Shown here piece after piece: positions 15,287 through 20,798 of a stretch of DNA of 20,798 nt (position 1 is its first letter; each line of letters opens with the position of its first letter). Made by a program: the position numbers and the translations under genes. The notes below the pieces were generated by a model. The model was not told the origin of the DNA, made no database searches, and saw only the letters and a list, made by a program, of their open reading frames with translations. Source of the DNA: UBA4717 sp045580165 (GTDB lineage: Bacteria; Bacillota; Clostridia; Oscillospirales; CAG-272); NCBI GenBank assembly GCA_045580165.1, contig JAZNNG010000065.1, positions 1 through 20,798 on the forward strand. The letters are read 5' to 3'.

Positions 15287-15371
15287 ACAGGGGTGCTGAT
15301 CTTAATCGGCTGAGATGATGCGTGAACGCACAAACCCTTATAACCTGATACGGATAATGCCGTCGTAGGAA
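15287..15371 (+). promoter_or_regulatory. TPP riboswitch (THI element)
   Basis: Hallmark segments occur in the right order: CAGGGGTGC, GGCTGAGATGATG, a small variable hairpin GCGTGAACGC, ACCCTTATAACCTGAT, and CGGATAATGCCGTCGTAGGAA. These are the pyrimidine- and pyrophosphate-sensing arms of the thiamine pyrophosphate aptamer. It is followed by a terminator and then thiT, so it should switch thiamine uptake off when TPP is plentiful. Confidence 0.97.
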
Positions 15372-15394
15372 TTTTTCGAAGATAATGAATTTTT

Positions 15395-15430
15395 ACGTCA
15401 CCGGTTTTCCGTTGGCGTATTTTTTATTAT
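15395..15430 (+). terminator. Expression-platform terminator of TPP riboswitch
   Basis: Arms ACGTCACCGG/CCGTTGGCGT (15395-15404 with 15409-15418, one mismatch) enclose a TTTT loop, followed by a T-rich tract, 15 bp upstream of the thiT start. This supports control by transcription termination. Confidence 0.85.
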
Positions 15431-15443
15431 TTTGGAGGTTTAT

Positions 15444-16052
15444 ATGAAAACCAAAACGAAAATCATTGTTGAAAGTGCGGTTATGATCGCACTCGCAACG
15501 GTACTCAGTATGATCAAGATCTACGATGCCCCCTACGGCGGCTCCGTGACCTTGATGTCGGCTCTGCCCATAGTCCTCATCGCTATGCGTTACGGTATGC
15601 GTACGGGCTTTGCCGCAGGCTTCGTTTACTCGATCCTTCAGCTTATGCTCGGACTTGAAAACGTCGCTTACGTTCCGGGTGCCGTCGGAATACTGCTTTG
15701 CTGCCTGTTTGACTATATCGTACCGTTTACCTTGTTCGGTCTGTGCGGTGCGTTCAAGAGCTTCGGACTTTTCAAAAACCAAAAGTTCAACAGACTCGTT
15801 GGCTTTACCCTTGGAACCATCCTCGTGCTTGTTATAAGATACGCCTGCCACGTTGTTACGGGTGTGGTTATATGGTACGAGCTTGACCTCGTATGGTACG
15901 CAGATGACCCTTCGCACATAGTTAATATGTACGGACCGTGGCTCTTCTCGCTTATTTATAACGCAACCTATATGATACCCGAGGTAGCGGTAACGGCGCT
16001 CGGAGCAGCGGCGCTTTCTCCCGTAGACCCTCTTTTCAAAGTGAAAAAGTGA
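15444..16052 (+). CDS. thiT: ThiT, thiamine-specific ECF transporter S component
   Basis: A 202-residue polytopic protein of the ThiT family, the substrate-binding membrane subunit of an energy-coupling-factor importer for thiamine. Family features include the N-terminal ESAVMIALATVLSMIKI helix, GGSVTLMSALPIVLIAMRYG, and the loop with W and Y residues (VVIWYELDLVWYAD) expected to stack on thiamine. About six membrane helices are visible. It is preceded by the TPP riboswitch and a GGAGG site 6 bp before ATG 15444. The EcfA/EcfA'/EcfT energising module is not in this window and is presumably shared and encoded elsewhere. Confidence 0.96.
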   Translation: MKTKTKIIVESAVMIALATVLSMIKIYDAPYGGSVTLMSALPIVLIAMRYGMRTGFAAGFVYSILQLMLGLENVAYVPGAVGILLCCLFDYIVPFTLFGLCGAFKSFGLFKNQKFNRLVGFTLGTILVLVIRYACHVVTGVVIWYELDLVWYADDPSHIVNMYGPWLFSLIYNATYMIPEVAVTALGAAALSPVDPLFKVKK

Positions 16053-16143
16053 CTTGTTCTCGATTTGTTAATCTTTTGTTGCGATTTAATTTACAATATT
16101 GGTTTAGAATTGTAACTAAAGTTGTGAATTGAAGGACGGAAAA

Positions 16144-16995
16144 ATGGAAAACAAGAAAAAATATAATATCCTCTTTTTTATAGTAGCATTTTTTGAAGCG
16201 GCGCTTATAGGTGTCGGAGGAATCCTACCGGGAATCAGCGGCGGTATTCTTTGCGTAATATTCGGATTTTACAGACCTCTTGTTGAGACCCTGTCAGACC
16301 CGTTACATAAGCTTGCTCCAAACCTTAAGCATATAATTCCGCTTGCTCTCGGCTCGGCGTTCGGATTCCTTGGACTTGCTAAGCTTATATCCGACGTAAT
16401 GGAGAGAAACAGCGCGCTTTCCACCTGCGTGTTCGTAGGACTTATTCTCGGAACACTTCCGGATATGTGGAAGGATGCGGGTAAAGAAAAGAGAAGCGCC
16501 TCCTCGTGGATCGCGCTTGCGTTGTCAACGACACTCTTCCTTTCGTTTTTCCTGTACCTTAAATACGGAGCAAAGGTCAGCATTACCCCGAACCTGTTCT
16601 GGTACTTTTTCATTGGCATTATCTGGGGTATCAGTATAGTAGTTCCGGGACTCAGTTCATCGTCGACACTTATGTTCCTCGGTCTTTATCAGCCGATGGT
16701 AGACGCCCTTGCTGACATAGATATCGTAGCTCTTTTACCTATACTCGTGGGAATAGTTACTGCAATAGTGGCGCTTTCAAAGCTTGTCGCTATGGTATAT
16801 CTTAAGCATCATTCAGTTGCAAGCCACATTATAATAGGTATAGTTATAGCAACGACTGCACCTCTTATTCCCGATGCAATAAGCGGCTCGGGCAATATAC
16901 CGCTTGCCATTGTTTTCCTTGCTATCGGCGCGGCTGCCGCGGTTGCTATCGGCATAATCTGTCCGAAAATTGCGGCAATGGTTGAAAACGAATAA
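16144..16995 (+). CDS. DUF368 membrane protein, putative polyprenyl-phosphate translocase
   Basis: A 283-residue polytopic protein of the DUF368 family, with about eight to nine hydrophobic segments. Two related re-entrant motifs, VGGILPGISGGIL (about 23-35) and IVVPGLSSSSTLMFLGLY (about 166-183), show the internal inverted repeat of the family. DUF368 proteins (PopT) have been reported to return undecaprenyl phosphate to the cytoplasmic face for reuse in envelope synthesis. This fits the GT2-GtrA operon nearby, although the genes are not co-transcribed. ATG 16144 is chosen for its nearby AAGGACGG site. No promoter better than a weak one is seen in the 90-bp gap after thiT, so readthrough from thiT is possible. 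Confidence 0.9.
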   Translation: MENKKKYNILFFIVAFFEAALIGVGGILPGISGGILCVIFGFYRPLVETLSDPLHKLAPNLKHIIPLALGSAFGFLGLAKLISDVMERNSALSTCVFVGLILGTLPDMWKDAGKEKRSASSWIALALSTTLFLSFFLYLKYGAKVSITPNLFWYFFIGIIWGISIVVPGLSSSSTLMFLGLYQPMVDALADIDIVALLPILVGIVTAIVALSKLVAMVYLKHHSVASHIIIGIVIATTAPLIPDAISGSGNIPLAIVFLAIGAAAAVAIGIICPKIAAMVENE

Positions 16996-16998
16996 CAG

Positions 16999-17030
16999 AA
17001 AATCCGAGCGTAATCGCTCGGATTTTTTCT
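16999..17030 (+). terminator. Terminator of DUF368 gene
   Basis: A perfect stem AAAATCCGAGCG/CGCTCGGATTTT (16999-17010 with 17015-17026) with loop TAAT, followed by TTCTT. Confidence 0.92.
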
Positions 17031-17058
17031 TGACAAGAGCGAGGAGTATTATTATAAT
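17030..17058 (+). promoter_or_regulatory. Promoter of the small membrane protein gene
   Basis: TTGACA (17030-17035), a 17-bp spacer and TATAAT (17053-17058), a perfect consensus. The -35 box begins in the T tract of the preceding terminator. The transcript would have a leader of about 90 nt. Confidence 0.88.
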
Positions 17059-17152
17059 ATATTTGGGGGCAGATAAGCAAAAAAAGAAAACATATAATGC
17101 ATATGTAAAGCAAGAGTATTTATTAATCCCTGTTTTTTCTTAGGAGGAACTG

Positions 17153-17701
17153 ATGAAGAACATAAAAACTATTTTTTGCCATATGGGGCAATTCATTTTA
17201 AGCAATTTAATACCTATGGGAGTATATGCAGTGATAATATTCATTGTTGCCCTGTTTGCCGGTTCCATTATTGAAACATTATCCAAACATAATGATATTG
17301 TTAACATGATTATATATTTAGTTTGCGCTATCGGTTGGATTGTACCATTTTATATCTATCATTTTAAAAAAGAAATGGACACTGCAGAAATGCTACACAA
17401 ATTAATGGATGGGTATTCTGCTTCGGATATGTTTAGGACTAAAATGCTCAGCTTTTTCAAATGCGATATGATATGGTTGGCTGTGTTTGTGATTCTTGTA
17501 GCATTTATACCGCAATCATCACCGATTACATTTTTATTTTCTTCAGCGGGAATATTTGTATCAATAGGCAATCAAGTAGTTGGTGCATTTTTGTGGGGTA
17601 TATTTGTAGTTGCAGCATATACAGGCTCTTGCTTTGTCTTTTGTCAAACAATGAAGGAAAAGGCTGATGAAAGCCAAAATAAATACACCAAAAGTATATA
17701 A
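17153..17701 (+). CDS. Unidentified polytopic membrane protein
   Basis: A 182-residue protein with about four to five membrane segments (roughly residues 15-40, 50-70, 104-120, 125-160). Between the second and third lies a charged cytoplasmic-looking stretch with KKEMDTAEMLHKLMDGYSASDMF. The C-terminus is hydrophilic (KEKADESQNKYTKSI). It is preceded by AGGAGG at good spacing and a perfect promoter, so expression is likely. Codon use is AT-rich compared with the flanking DUF368 and HD genes, hinting at later acquisition. I do not recognise a family and no catalytic motif is visible. Confidence 0.75.
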   Translation: MKNIKTIFCHMGQFILSNLIPMGVYAVIIFIVALFAGSIIETLSKHNDIVNMIIYLVCAIGWIVPFYIYHFKKEMDTAEMLHKLMDGYSASDMFRTKMLSFFKCDMIWLAVFVILVAFIPQSSPITFLFSSAGIFVSIGNQVVGAFLWGIFVVAAYTGSCFVFCQTMKEKADESQNKYTKSI

Positions 17702-17730
17702 ATAAAACATCTTAAACACAAAGAATTCAA

Positions 17731-17760
17731 TTGACCTATTACTTGGGGAAAGCACATAAT
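17731..17760 (+). promoter_or_regulatory. Probable promoter of HD-domain gene
   Basis: TTGACC (17731-17736), an 18-bp spacer and CATAAT (17755-17760), 23 bp upstream of the start codon. Confidence 0.6.
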
Positions 17761-17783
17761 ACTAACTCGGAAAAGGAGAGAAT

Positions 17784-18443
17784 ATGGTAACCTTTGAAGA
17801 TGTAAAAAATAACGAAGATCTAAAAACGTATATAAGGCTTGCGGACGAATCTCTCGTCGCCCTCGGGTACACCGAGCATAGCTTTGCGCACGTCGGCAAG
17901 GTGGCAGATTCGGCAGGGAAGATACTCGAAACTCTCGGCAAGGACGAGCACACGGTTGAGCTTGCCAAAATCGCAGGATTTATGCATGACATCGGCAATC
18001 TCATAAACAGAGTTGCCCATTCGCAGAGCAGTGCGGTAATGGCATTCAGAATACTCGACCACCTGAATATGCCTGCCGAGGACGTTGCTACGATAGTAAC
18101 AGCGATAGGAAATCACGACGAGGGTACGGGAGTTCCCGTAAACGACGTCGCAGCGGCACTTATAATAGCCGATAAATGCGACGTAAGACGAAGCCGTGTC
18201 AGAAATGATGACCTTTCAACCTTTGATATTCACGACAGAGTGAATTATTCGGTAACAGACTCAGAAATAGTTATAAACACCGACAAAAAGGAGCTTGTGC
18301 TGATGCTCAGAATAGATACCGAGATAAGTCCCGTAATGGATTATTTTGAGATATTCTTAACTCGTATGATAATGTGCCGAAAGGCGTGTGAAAAGCTCGG
18401 ACTTGTATTCAGACTTAAAATCAACGACCAGCTTATGATATAA
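17784..18443 (+). CDS. HD-domain metal-dependent phosphohydrolase
   Basis: A 219-residue HD-superfamily protein. The metal-binding residues are H36 (EHSFAHVGKVA), the H68-D69 doublet (GFMHDIGNL), further histidines H79, H93 and H111 (GNHDEGTG), and D130 (IIADKCDVRR). Such a set is typical of nucleotide or cyclic-nucleotide phosphohydrolases with a two-metal site. The C-terminal 80 residues form an alpha/beta extension (NYSVTDSEIVINTDKKELVL...). The substrate cannot be assigned. AAGGAGAG precedes ATG 17784. It stands alone between its promoter and a strong terminator. Confidence 0.88.
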   Translation: MVTFEDVKNNEDLKTYIRLADESLVALGYTEHSFAHVGKVADSAGKILETLGKDEHTVELAKIAGFMHDIGNLINRVAHSQSSAVMAFRILDHLNMPAEDVATIVTAIGNHDEGTGVPVNDVAAALIIADKCDVRRSRVRNDDLSTFDIHDRVNYSVTDSEIVINTDKKELVLMLRIDTEISPVMDYFEIFLTRMIMCRKACEKLGLVFRLKINDQLMI

Positions 18444-18444
18444 A

Positions 18445-18476
18445 GAAAAAACTCCGATTTTTCGGAGTTTTTTTAA
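18445..18476 (+). terminator. Terminator of HD-domain gene
   Basis: A perfect stem AAAAAACTCCGA/TCGGAGTTTTTT (18445-18456 with 18462-18473) with an A tract on one side and a T tract on the other. It could act in both directions and would back up the leftward small RNA. Confidence 0.9.
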
Positions 18477-18482
18477 TCTCAA

Positions 18483-18645
18483 AACAAAAATGCAGCCGGA
18501 AGGAATCGCGCGAACTTATCATGAGCTTGATACTCCGCAAAACCTTCGGCTGCCATAAGTAAAAAGCCGTACGATACATCCCGCAAAACGAACTCAGTGA
18601 AACATATACAGTAGGCTTAACTTACCGTGTCACGGTAACACGGTA
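18483..18645 (-). ncRNA. Candidate small non-coding RNA
   Basis: A minus-strand transcript of about 160 nt is predicted from a good promoter (18652-18680) to a terminator-like 3' end. The 5' end forms a perfect 9-bp hairpin (18622-18630 with 18638-18646). The 3' half forms an extended arm: GCAGCCGAAGG pairs with CCTTCCGGCTGC (18543-18553 with 18492-18503, one bulge) around an inner TATCA/TGATA hairpin, then a T-rich tract. The sequence is GC-richer than its surroundings, and there is no ribosome site with a meaningful ORF. It does not match 6S, SRP, tmRNA or RNase P signatures that I know. The family is unknown. Confidence 0.6.
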
Positions 18646-18651
18646 ACTCAT

Positions 18652-18680
18652 ATTATACTCCAAAACTTCTCATTTGTAAA
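18652..18680 (-). promoter_or_regulatory. Promoter of the candidate small RNA
   Basis: On the minus strand, TTTACA (18675-18680), a 17-bp spacer and TATAAT (18652-18657). Transcription would begin at about 18645, at the foot of the 5' hairpin. Confidence 0.72.
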
Positions 18681-18936
18681 TTATCATTTTTGACGATTTT
18701 TTTGTCAAAATTTTGGTATATTTGCGAGGTAAATTTTTTGTTAAAGGGACAAACTGCATTTTCGGGGTGAAACAGAGAAAAAGGGGTAAAAATTTTTAGG
18801 TTATATTATCGGGGAATTTTTGAAAAAACAGTAGTATTTTGAGTAAAAATACGCAACTTATTTTCCTTGGTCAAATTACACAAAAGCATTTGTCGCCATA
18901 ATTCGCCAAAATAAAAAAATTTCATAGAATGTTAAA
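18681..18936. other. AT-rich non-coding stretch upstream of cotJA
   Basis: No ORF with a ribosome site is seen on either strand. It contains a 7-bp inverted repeat TTTTGAC/GTCAAAA (18688-18694 with 18704-18710). Near the right end, CATAGAAT (18923-18930) resembles the -10 element of sporulation sigma-E promoters (CATACAAT). No convincing -35 at the proper spacing is visible, so the promoter call is weak. Confidence 0.35.
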
Positions 18937-18960
18937 GAGGTCGGCGTGCGCGTTGACCTC
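18937..18960 (+). other. Hairpin in cotJ leader
   Basis: GAGGTC (18937-18942) pairs with GACCTC (18955-18960) around a GC-rich loop, 27 bp before the cotJA start. No T run follows. A role in mRNA stability is possible. Confidence 0.35.
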
Positions 18961-18987
18961 ATAAAACTGCAGAAAGGCAGAGCGAAT

Positions 18988-19323
18988 ATGGATATGGAAA
19001 ACAGACCCTCCTTCCCCGGTGAAATATCGGGGGATGATTATATGATACTCGAGGGACTCCTTTTCGGTAACGGTCAGTGCGCCCGCGGTGATAACGGATG
19101 CGGTACTGCCCAAAACAGCTGTCCCTGTCAGGACGGCTCGCAGAATAGCAGATGCCCGAGTCCCCGCTTTCCCGATAACATTCATCTTGCGATGGTTTAT
19201 TCACCCGACCAGGAGTTCGATGAGCTTTACTGTCCCGAGGACGGGCTCGGAGCAGGTACGGTGTTTATGAAGCTTGAAAAGCCGTTTGGCGGCAGAACGA
19301 TAAGCGGAGGTAAGAGAAGATGA
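18988..19323 (+). CDS. cotJA: Spore coat protein CotJA, Cys-rich variant
   Basis: A 111-residue CotJA-family protein, a component of the inner spore coat made in the mother cell together with CotJB and CotJC. The conserved C-terminal half reads LAMVYSPDQEFDELYCPEDGLGAGTVFMKLEKPF. A segment of about 30 residues before it (31-60) contains five cysteines (C31, C38, C45, C47, C56) and is longer than in the usual short CotJA, possibly allowing disulphide cross-linking in the coat. ATG 18988 has AAAGG about 10 bp upstream. Its stop overlaps the cotJB start by 4 bp. Confidence 0.88.
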   Translation: MDMENRPSFPGEISGDDYMILEGLLFGNGQCARGDNGCGTAQNSCPCQDGSQNSRCPSPRFPDNIHLAMVYSPDQEFDELYCPEDGLGAGTVFMKLEKPFGGRTISGGKRR

Positions 19324-19571
19324 CGAATAAGGAAAGCGCTATGAAAAAGGTGCAGGCGTATTCGTTTGCGCTTGTAGAAGCGACTCATTATCTCAACGGG
19401 CATCCGACGGACAGACGTGCGCTTAAGTATTATAACGATATGAAGGCGGCGTACAAGGCGGCAGTAGAGGAGTACGAAAAGAATTTCGGACCTCTTACGC
19501 TTGACTCGAACCATATAACCGAAAACAATACTTGGCAGTGGGTAAAGCACCCGTGGCCGTGGCAAAACTGA
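19320..19571 (+). CDS. cotJB: Spore coat protein CotJB
   Basis: An 83-residue CotJB-family protein. It is recognised by VQAYSFALVEATHYLNGHPTD near the N-terminus, YYNDMKAAYKAAVEEYEKNFGPLT in the middle, and the conserved end WQWVKHPWPWQ. It is complete and of normal length. The start overlaps the cotJA stop (ATGA), with GGAGG about 10 bp upstream inside cotJA, so the two are translationally coupled. It is 18 bp before cotJC. Confidence 0.95.
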   Translation: MTNKESAMKKVQAYSFALVEATHYLNGHPTDRRALKYYNDMKAAYKAAVEEYEKNFGPLTLDSNHITENNTWQWVKHPWPWQN

Positions 19572-19589
19572 GGAATCGGAGGAAAGATT

Positions 19590-19811
19590 ATGTGGCAATA
19601 TGAGAAGAAATTACAGTACCCCGTAAATATAAAGAATCCGAGTCCGAGACTCGCACAGATAATAATATCGCAGCTGGGCGGTCCCGACGGTGAGCTTGGC
19701 GCATCAATGAGATATCTCAATCAGCGTTACAGTATGCCGTATTCTGAGGTAACCGGAATCCTTACCGACATCGGTATAGAGGATAAATATTGTGCATTTG
19801 CAGAAAAGTAA
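19590..19811 (+). pseudogene. cotJC: CotJC, truncated manganese-catalase-like spore coat protein
   Basis: The first 62 residues match CotJC closely: MWQYEKKLQYPVNIKNPSPR, then a ferritin-like helix with E35 (GGPDGELGAS), then YSMPYSEVTGILTDIG. Family members continue with TEELAHLEMV and total about 190 residues. Here the frame runs into IEDKYCAFAEK and stops at residue 73. The later glutamate/histidine ligands of the dimanganese site are lost, so this product cannot be an active catalase-like protein. The change occurs near 19776-19784, where homology ends abruptly rather than by a frameshift. GGAGG precedes ATG 19590. What follows looks like mobile-element DNA, so this is probably the 5' part of a gene split by insertion. 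Confidence 0.88.
19776..19784. other. Putative element/chromosome junction (att site)
   Basis: CotJC homology ends here. GGT-ATA-GAG-GAT differs by single bases from the GGT-ACN-GAG-GAG expected for the family's GTEE, so the crossover may lie within GAGGA. No second copy of this stretch is visible before the window end. Confidence 0.5.
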
Positions 19812-19854
19812 AAAATATCTATGAGGGAGTTTGATTTTTCCTCATAGATATTTT
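19812..19854. terminator. Bidirectional terminator between cotJC fragment and repL
   Basis: A perfect 15-bp stem AAAATATCTATGAGG/CCTCATAGATATTTT (19812-19826 with 19840-19854) is flanked by A and T tracts. It ends the leftward repL gene and shields the cotJ operon. Confidence 0.85.
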
Positions 19855-19859
19855 GAAAA

Positions 19860-20378
19860 TTATTCTTCGGTTTCGGTGAGCTCAGATTCTTCATTTCCTT
19901 CCGTTTCGGTCGTTTTTGCCTTTTGTGCTTTTCGTTTTGCGGTTTCCTCGACCGCTTCTGAATAATCAAACAGAATGCCCATTCGTGCATTATATGACCC
20001 TTTGAATAAAACATTAGGGTTTACAATATAGCACCCTTGATTAACTCGTTGTAAAAAAGGTATCTCACCCTCTTGTAGTAGTTTCATAGTGACTCGAACG
20101 GTATCAAGAGAAATACCCGTTTTTTCTGACATTTGGCGCTGTGTGTATGTAAGTTTGTTTTCTTTGTCAAGGTGGTCTATTATCCAGAAAGCAAGTGTCA
20201 TTTTCTTGTTTGTAATATCATCCAGTGCTGTGATGAGGTTTCTCATCCATGTTTTTGTAAAATTGAAATCTCTGTCCTCTATGCTTGTAACCGCAAAGGG
20301 TATTGCCTCTCCGCTGTTTGGGTCGATTAAGTATTGAACTCCTTGAAATTTTTGTTTTTTACTTGTTGTTTGAGCCAT
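19860..20378 (-). CDS. repL: RepL-type plasmid replication protein
   Basis: A 172-residue protein resembling the Firmicute plasmid replication family RepL. Markers are the N-terminal YLIDPNSGEAIPFAV, FTKTWMRNLITALDDITNKKMTLAFWIID, the winged-helix segment LTYTQRQMSEKTGISLDTVRVTMKLL, and GCYIVNPNVLFKGSYNARMGILFDY. The C-terminal tail is Glu/Thr-rich and low-complexity. ATG 20378 is chosen for AAGGAG 8 bp upstream; an upstream ATG at 20396 overlaps that site. RepL proteins start replication of small plasmids, so its position against a broken chromosomal gene indicates an integrated plasmid or integrative element. Iteron-like repeats lie directly upstream, as expected of an origin. Confidence 0.82.
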   Translation of the reverse strand: MAQTTSKKQKFQGVQYLIDPNSGEAIPFAVTSIEDRDFNFTKTWMRNLITALDDITNKKMTLAFWIIDHLDKENKLTYTQRQMSEKTGISLDTVRVTMKLLQEGEIPFLQRVNQGCYIVNPNVLFKGSYNARMGILFDYSEAVEETAKRKAQKAKTTETEGNEESELTETEE

Positions 20379-20415
20379 AATTATTCTCCTTTTCATTGTT
20401 TTCTTTAAGTATGAA

Positions 20416-20563
20416 TAATATCAGCACAAAAACATGAAAATAAATTGCTGTTTTGTATTGGAAAATCAGCACAGGAATTTTTGTATTATCAAGTTTGTAT
20501 AGATTTTTTCAATACAAAAACACTGAAAAATCGGTACAAAACAACTGAAAAATCAGTACAAAC
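20416..20563. repeat. Iteron-like repeats upstream of repL
   Basis: Four imperfect direct copies of a unit close to AAATCAGYACAAAA begin with their TCRGYAC core at 20421, 20466, 20531 and 20553. The intervals of 45, 65 and 22 bp are near multiples of one 22-bp period (two helical turns). The last two share the longer unit CTGAAAAATCRGTACAAA. The region is AT-rich. This is consistent with Rep-binding iterons or repL autoregulation sites at an origin. Confidence 0.6.
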
Positions 20564-20659
20564 TTTTACCTAAAATCGCCTTATCTGTAATATATGTTTG
20601 CATATGAAATGGCGAAATTTACTCTATATCTATGTTATGCTTCATTTAACAAACGTTAC

Positions 20660-20684
20660 GGCGACCTTTATGGGTCGCCTTTTC
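20660..20684 (+). terminator. Hairpin with T tract
   Basis: GGCGACC/GGTCGCC (20660-20666 with 20673-20679) with a 6-nt loop is followed by TTTTCTATTT. It reads as a rightward terminator, although no rightward gene is seen before it. It could also be part of an origin. Confidence 0.55.
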
Positions 20685-20688
20685 TATT

Positions 20689-20708
20689 TGCACCGCCTAT
20701 GCGGTGCA
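20689..20708. repeat. Short inverted repeat
   Basis: TGCACCGC (20689-20696) pairs with GCGGTGCA (20701-20708) around a 4-nt loop. It is part of the hairpin-rich region past the repL origin. Confidence 0.55.
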
Positions 20709-20732
20709 GAAATACAAACAGATAAAAAGAAC

Positions 20733-20798
20733 CGTTCGCCTTTAACGAACAGAACCGACACTCTGTGGAGTGGTCGGTTTTTCCTGTTCTGGCGAACG
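20733..20798. repeat. Nested multi-arm inverted repeat at window end
   Basis: Four paired arms are nested in register: CGTTCGCC/GGCGAACG (20733-20740, 20791-20798), GAACAG/CTGTTC (20747-20752, 20784-20789), AACCGAC/GTCGGTT (20753-20759, 20773-20779) and ACTC/GAGT (20760-20763, 20768-20771). The result is a 66-nt cruciform-like structure. It may be a single- or double-strand replication origin, a recombination site or a complex terminator. Confidence 0.6.

Noticed and set aside
18483..18645. 6S RNA identity for the small RNA
   Set aside because: The 5' and 3' ends do not pair with each other as 6S requires; only a model search could settle it.
20416..20563. CRISPR array
   Set aside because: The repeats are short, imperfect and irregularly spaced with no spacers of constant length; they fit iterons better.

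Overview
The window looks like chromosomal DNA of a spore-forming, low-to-medium-GC Firmicute of the class Clostridia. The evidence is a cotJA-cotJB-cotJC spore coat cluster, a class-typical L10 leader, a DUF896 protein, a TPP riboswitch in front of thiT, and many consensus TTGACA/TATAAT promoters with 17-bp spacers. A gut-type member such as the Oscillospirales or Christensenellales fits, but the order cannot be fixed from sequence reading alone.

Layout. Positions 1-3600: a tRNA-Thr(CGU) gene faces left, and a three-gene operon (ATP-grasp ligase, PHP phosphoesterase, NodB-type polysaccharide deacetylase with an SLH-like tail) faces right from a consensus promoter. Positions 3600-5200: rplJ-rplL face left behind their own promoter, an L10 leader and an attenuator; a DUF896 gene diverges from them. 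Positions 5200-7600: an AT-rich island carries a sigma-70-like protein with a long C-terminal extension (right) and a GNAT acetyltransferase (left). Positions 7658-14327: a probable six-gene leftward operon encodes a GT2-GtrA fusion, a phosphodiester glycosidase, a membrane-anchored protein of unknown function, a secreted PIG-L deacetylase, an RlmL-type 23S rRNA methyltransferase and a radical SAM/SPASM protein. Positions 14459-17030: a membrane-bound XRE regulator, riboswitch-controlled thiT, and a DUF368 polyprenyl-phosphate transporter. Positions 17153-18443: an unidentified small membrane protein and an HD-domain hydrolase.

Positions 18480-18650 hold a probable untranslated small RNA on the minus strand, with its own promoter and a terminator-like 3' end. 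It is followed by cotJA-cotJB and a cotJC that stops after about a third of its normal length. Immediately after the break lie a bidirectional terminator, a RepL-type plasmid replication gene facing left, iteron-like repeats and nested inverted repeats up to the window end. The simplest reading is that an integrative or plasmid-like element has inserted into cotJC, possibly like the sigK-interrupting elements that are excised during sporulation. The other end of the element is not in view, and an assembly join is an alternative.

Functionally, several chromosomal genes converge on the cell envelope: a lipid-carrier glycosyltransferase/flippase (GT2-GtrA), a DUF368 undecaprenyl-phosphate transporter, two different deacetylase folds (NodB and PIG-L), a phosphodiester glycosidase and an ATP-grasp ligase. 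Taken together they suggest modification of a surface glycan, but no substrate can be named.
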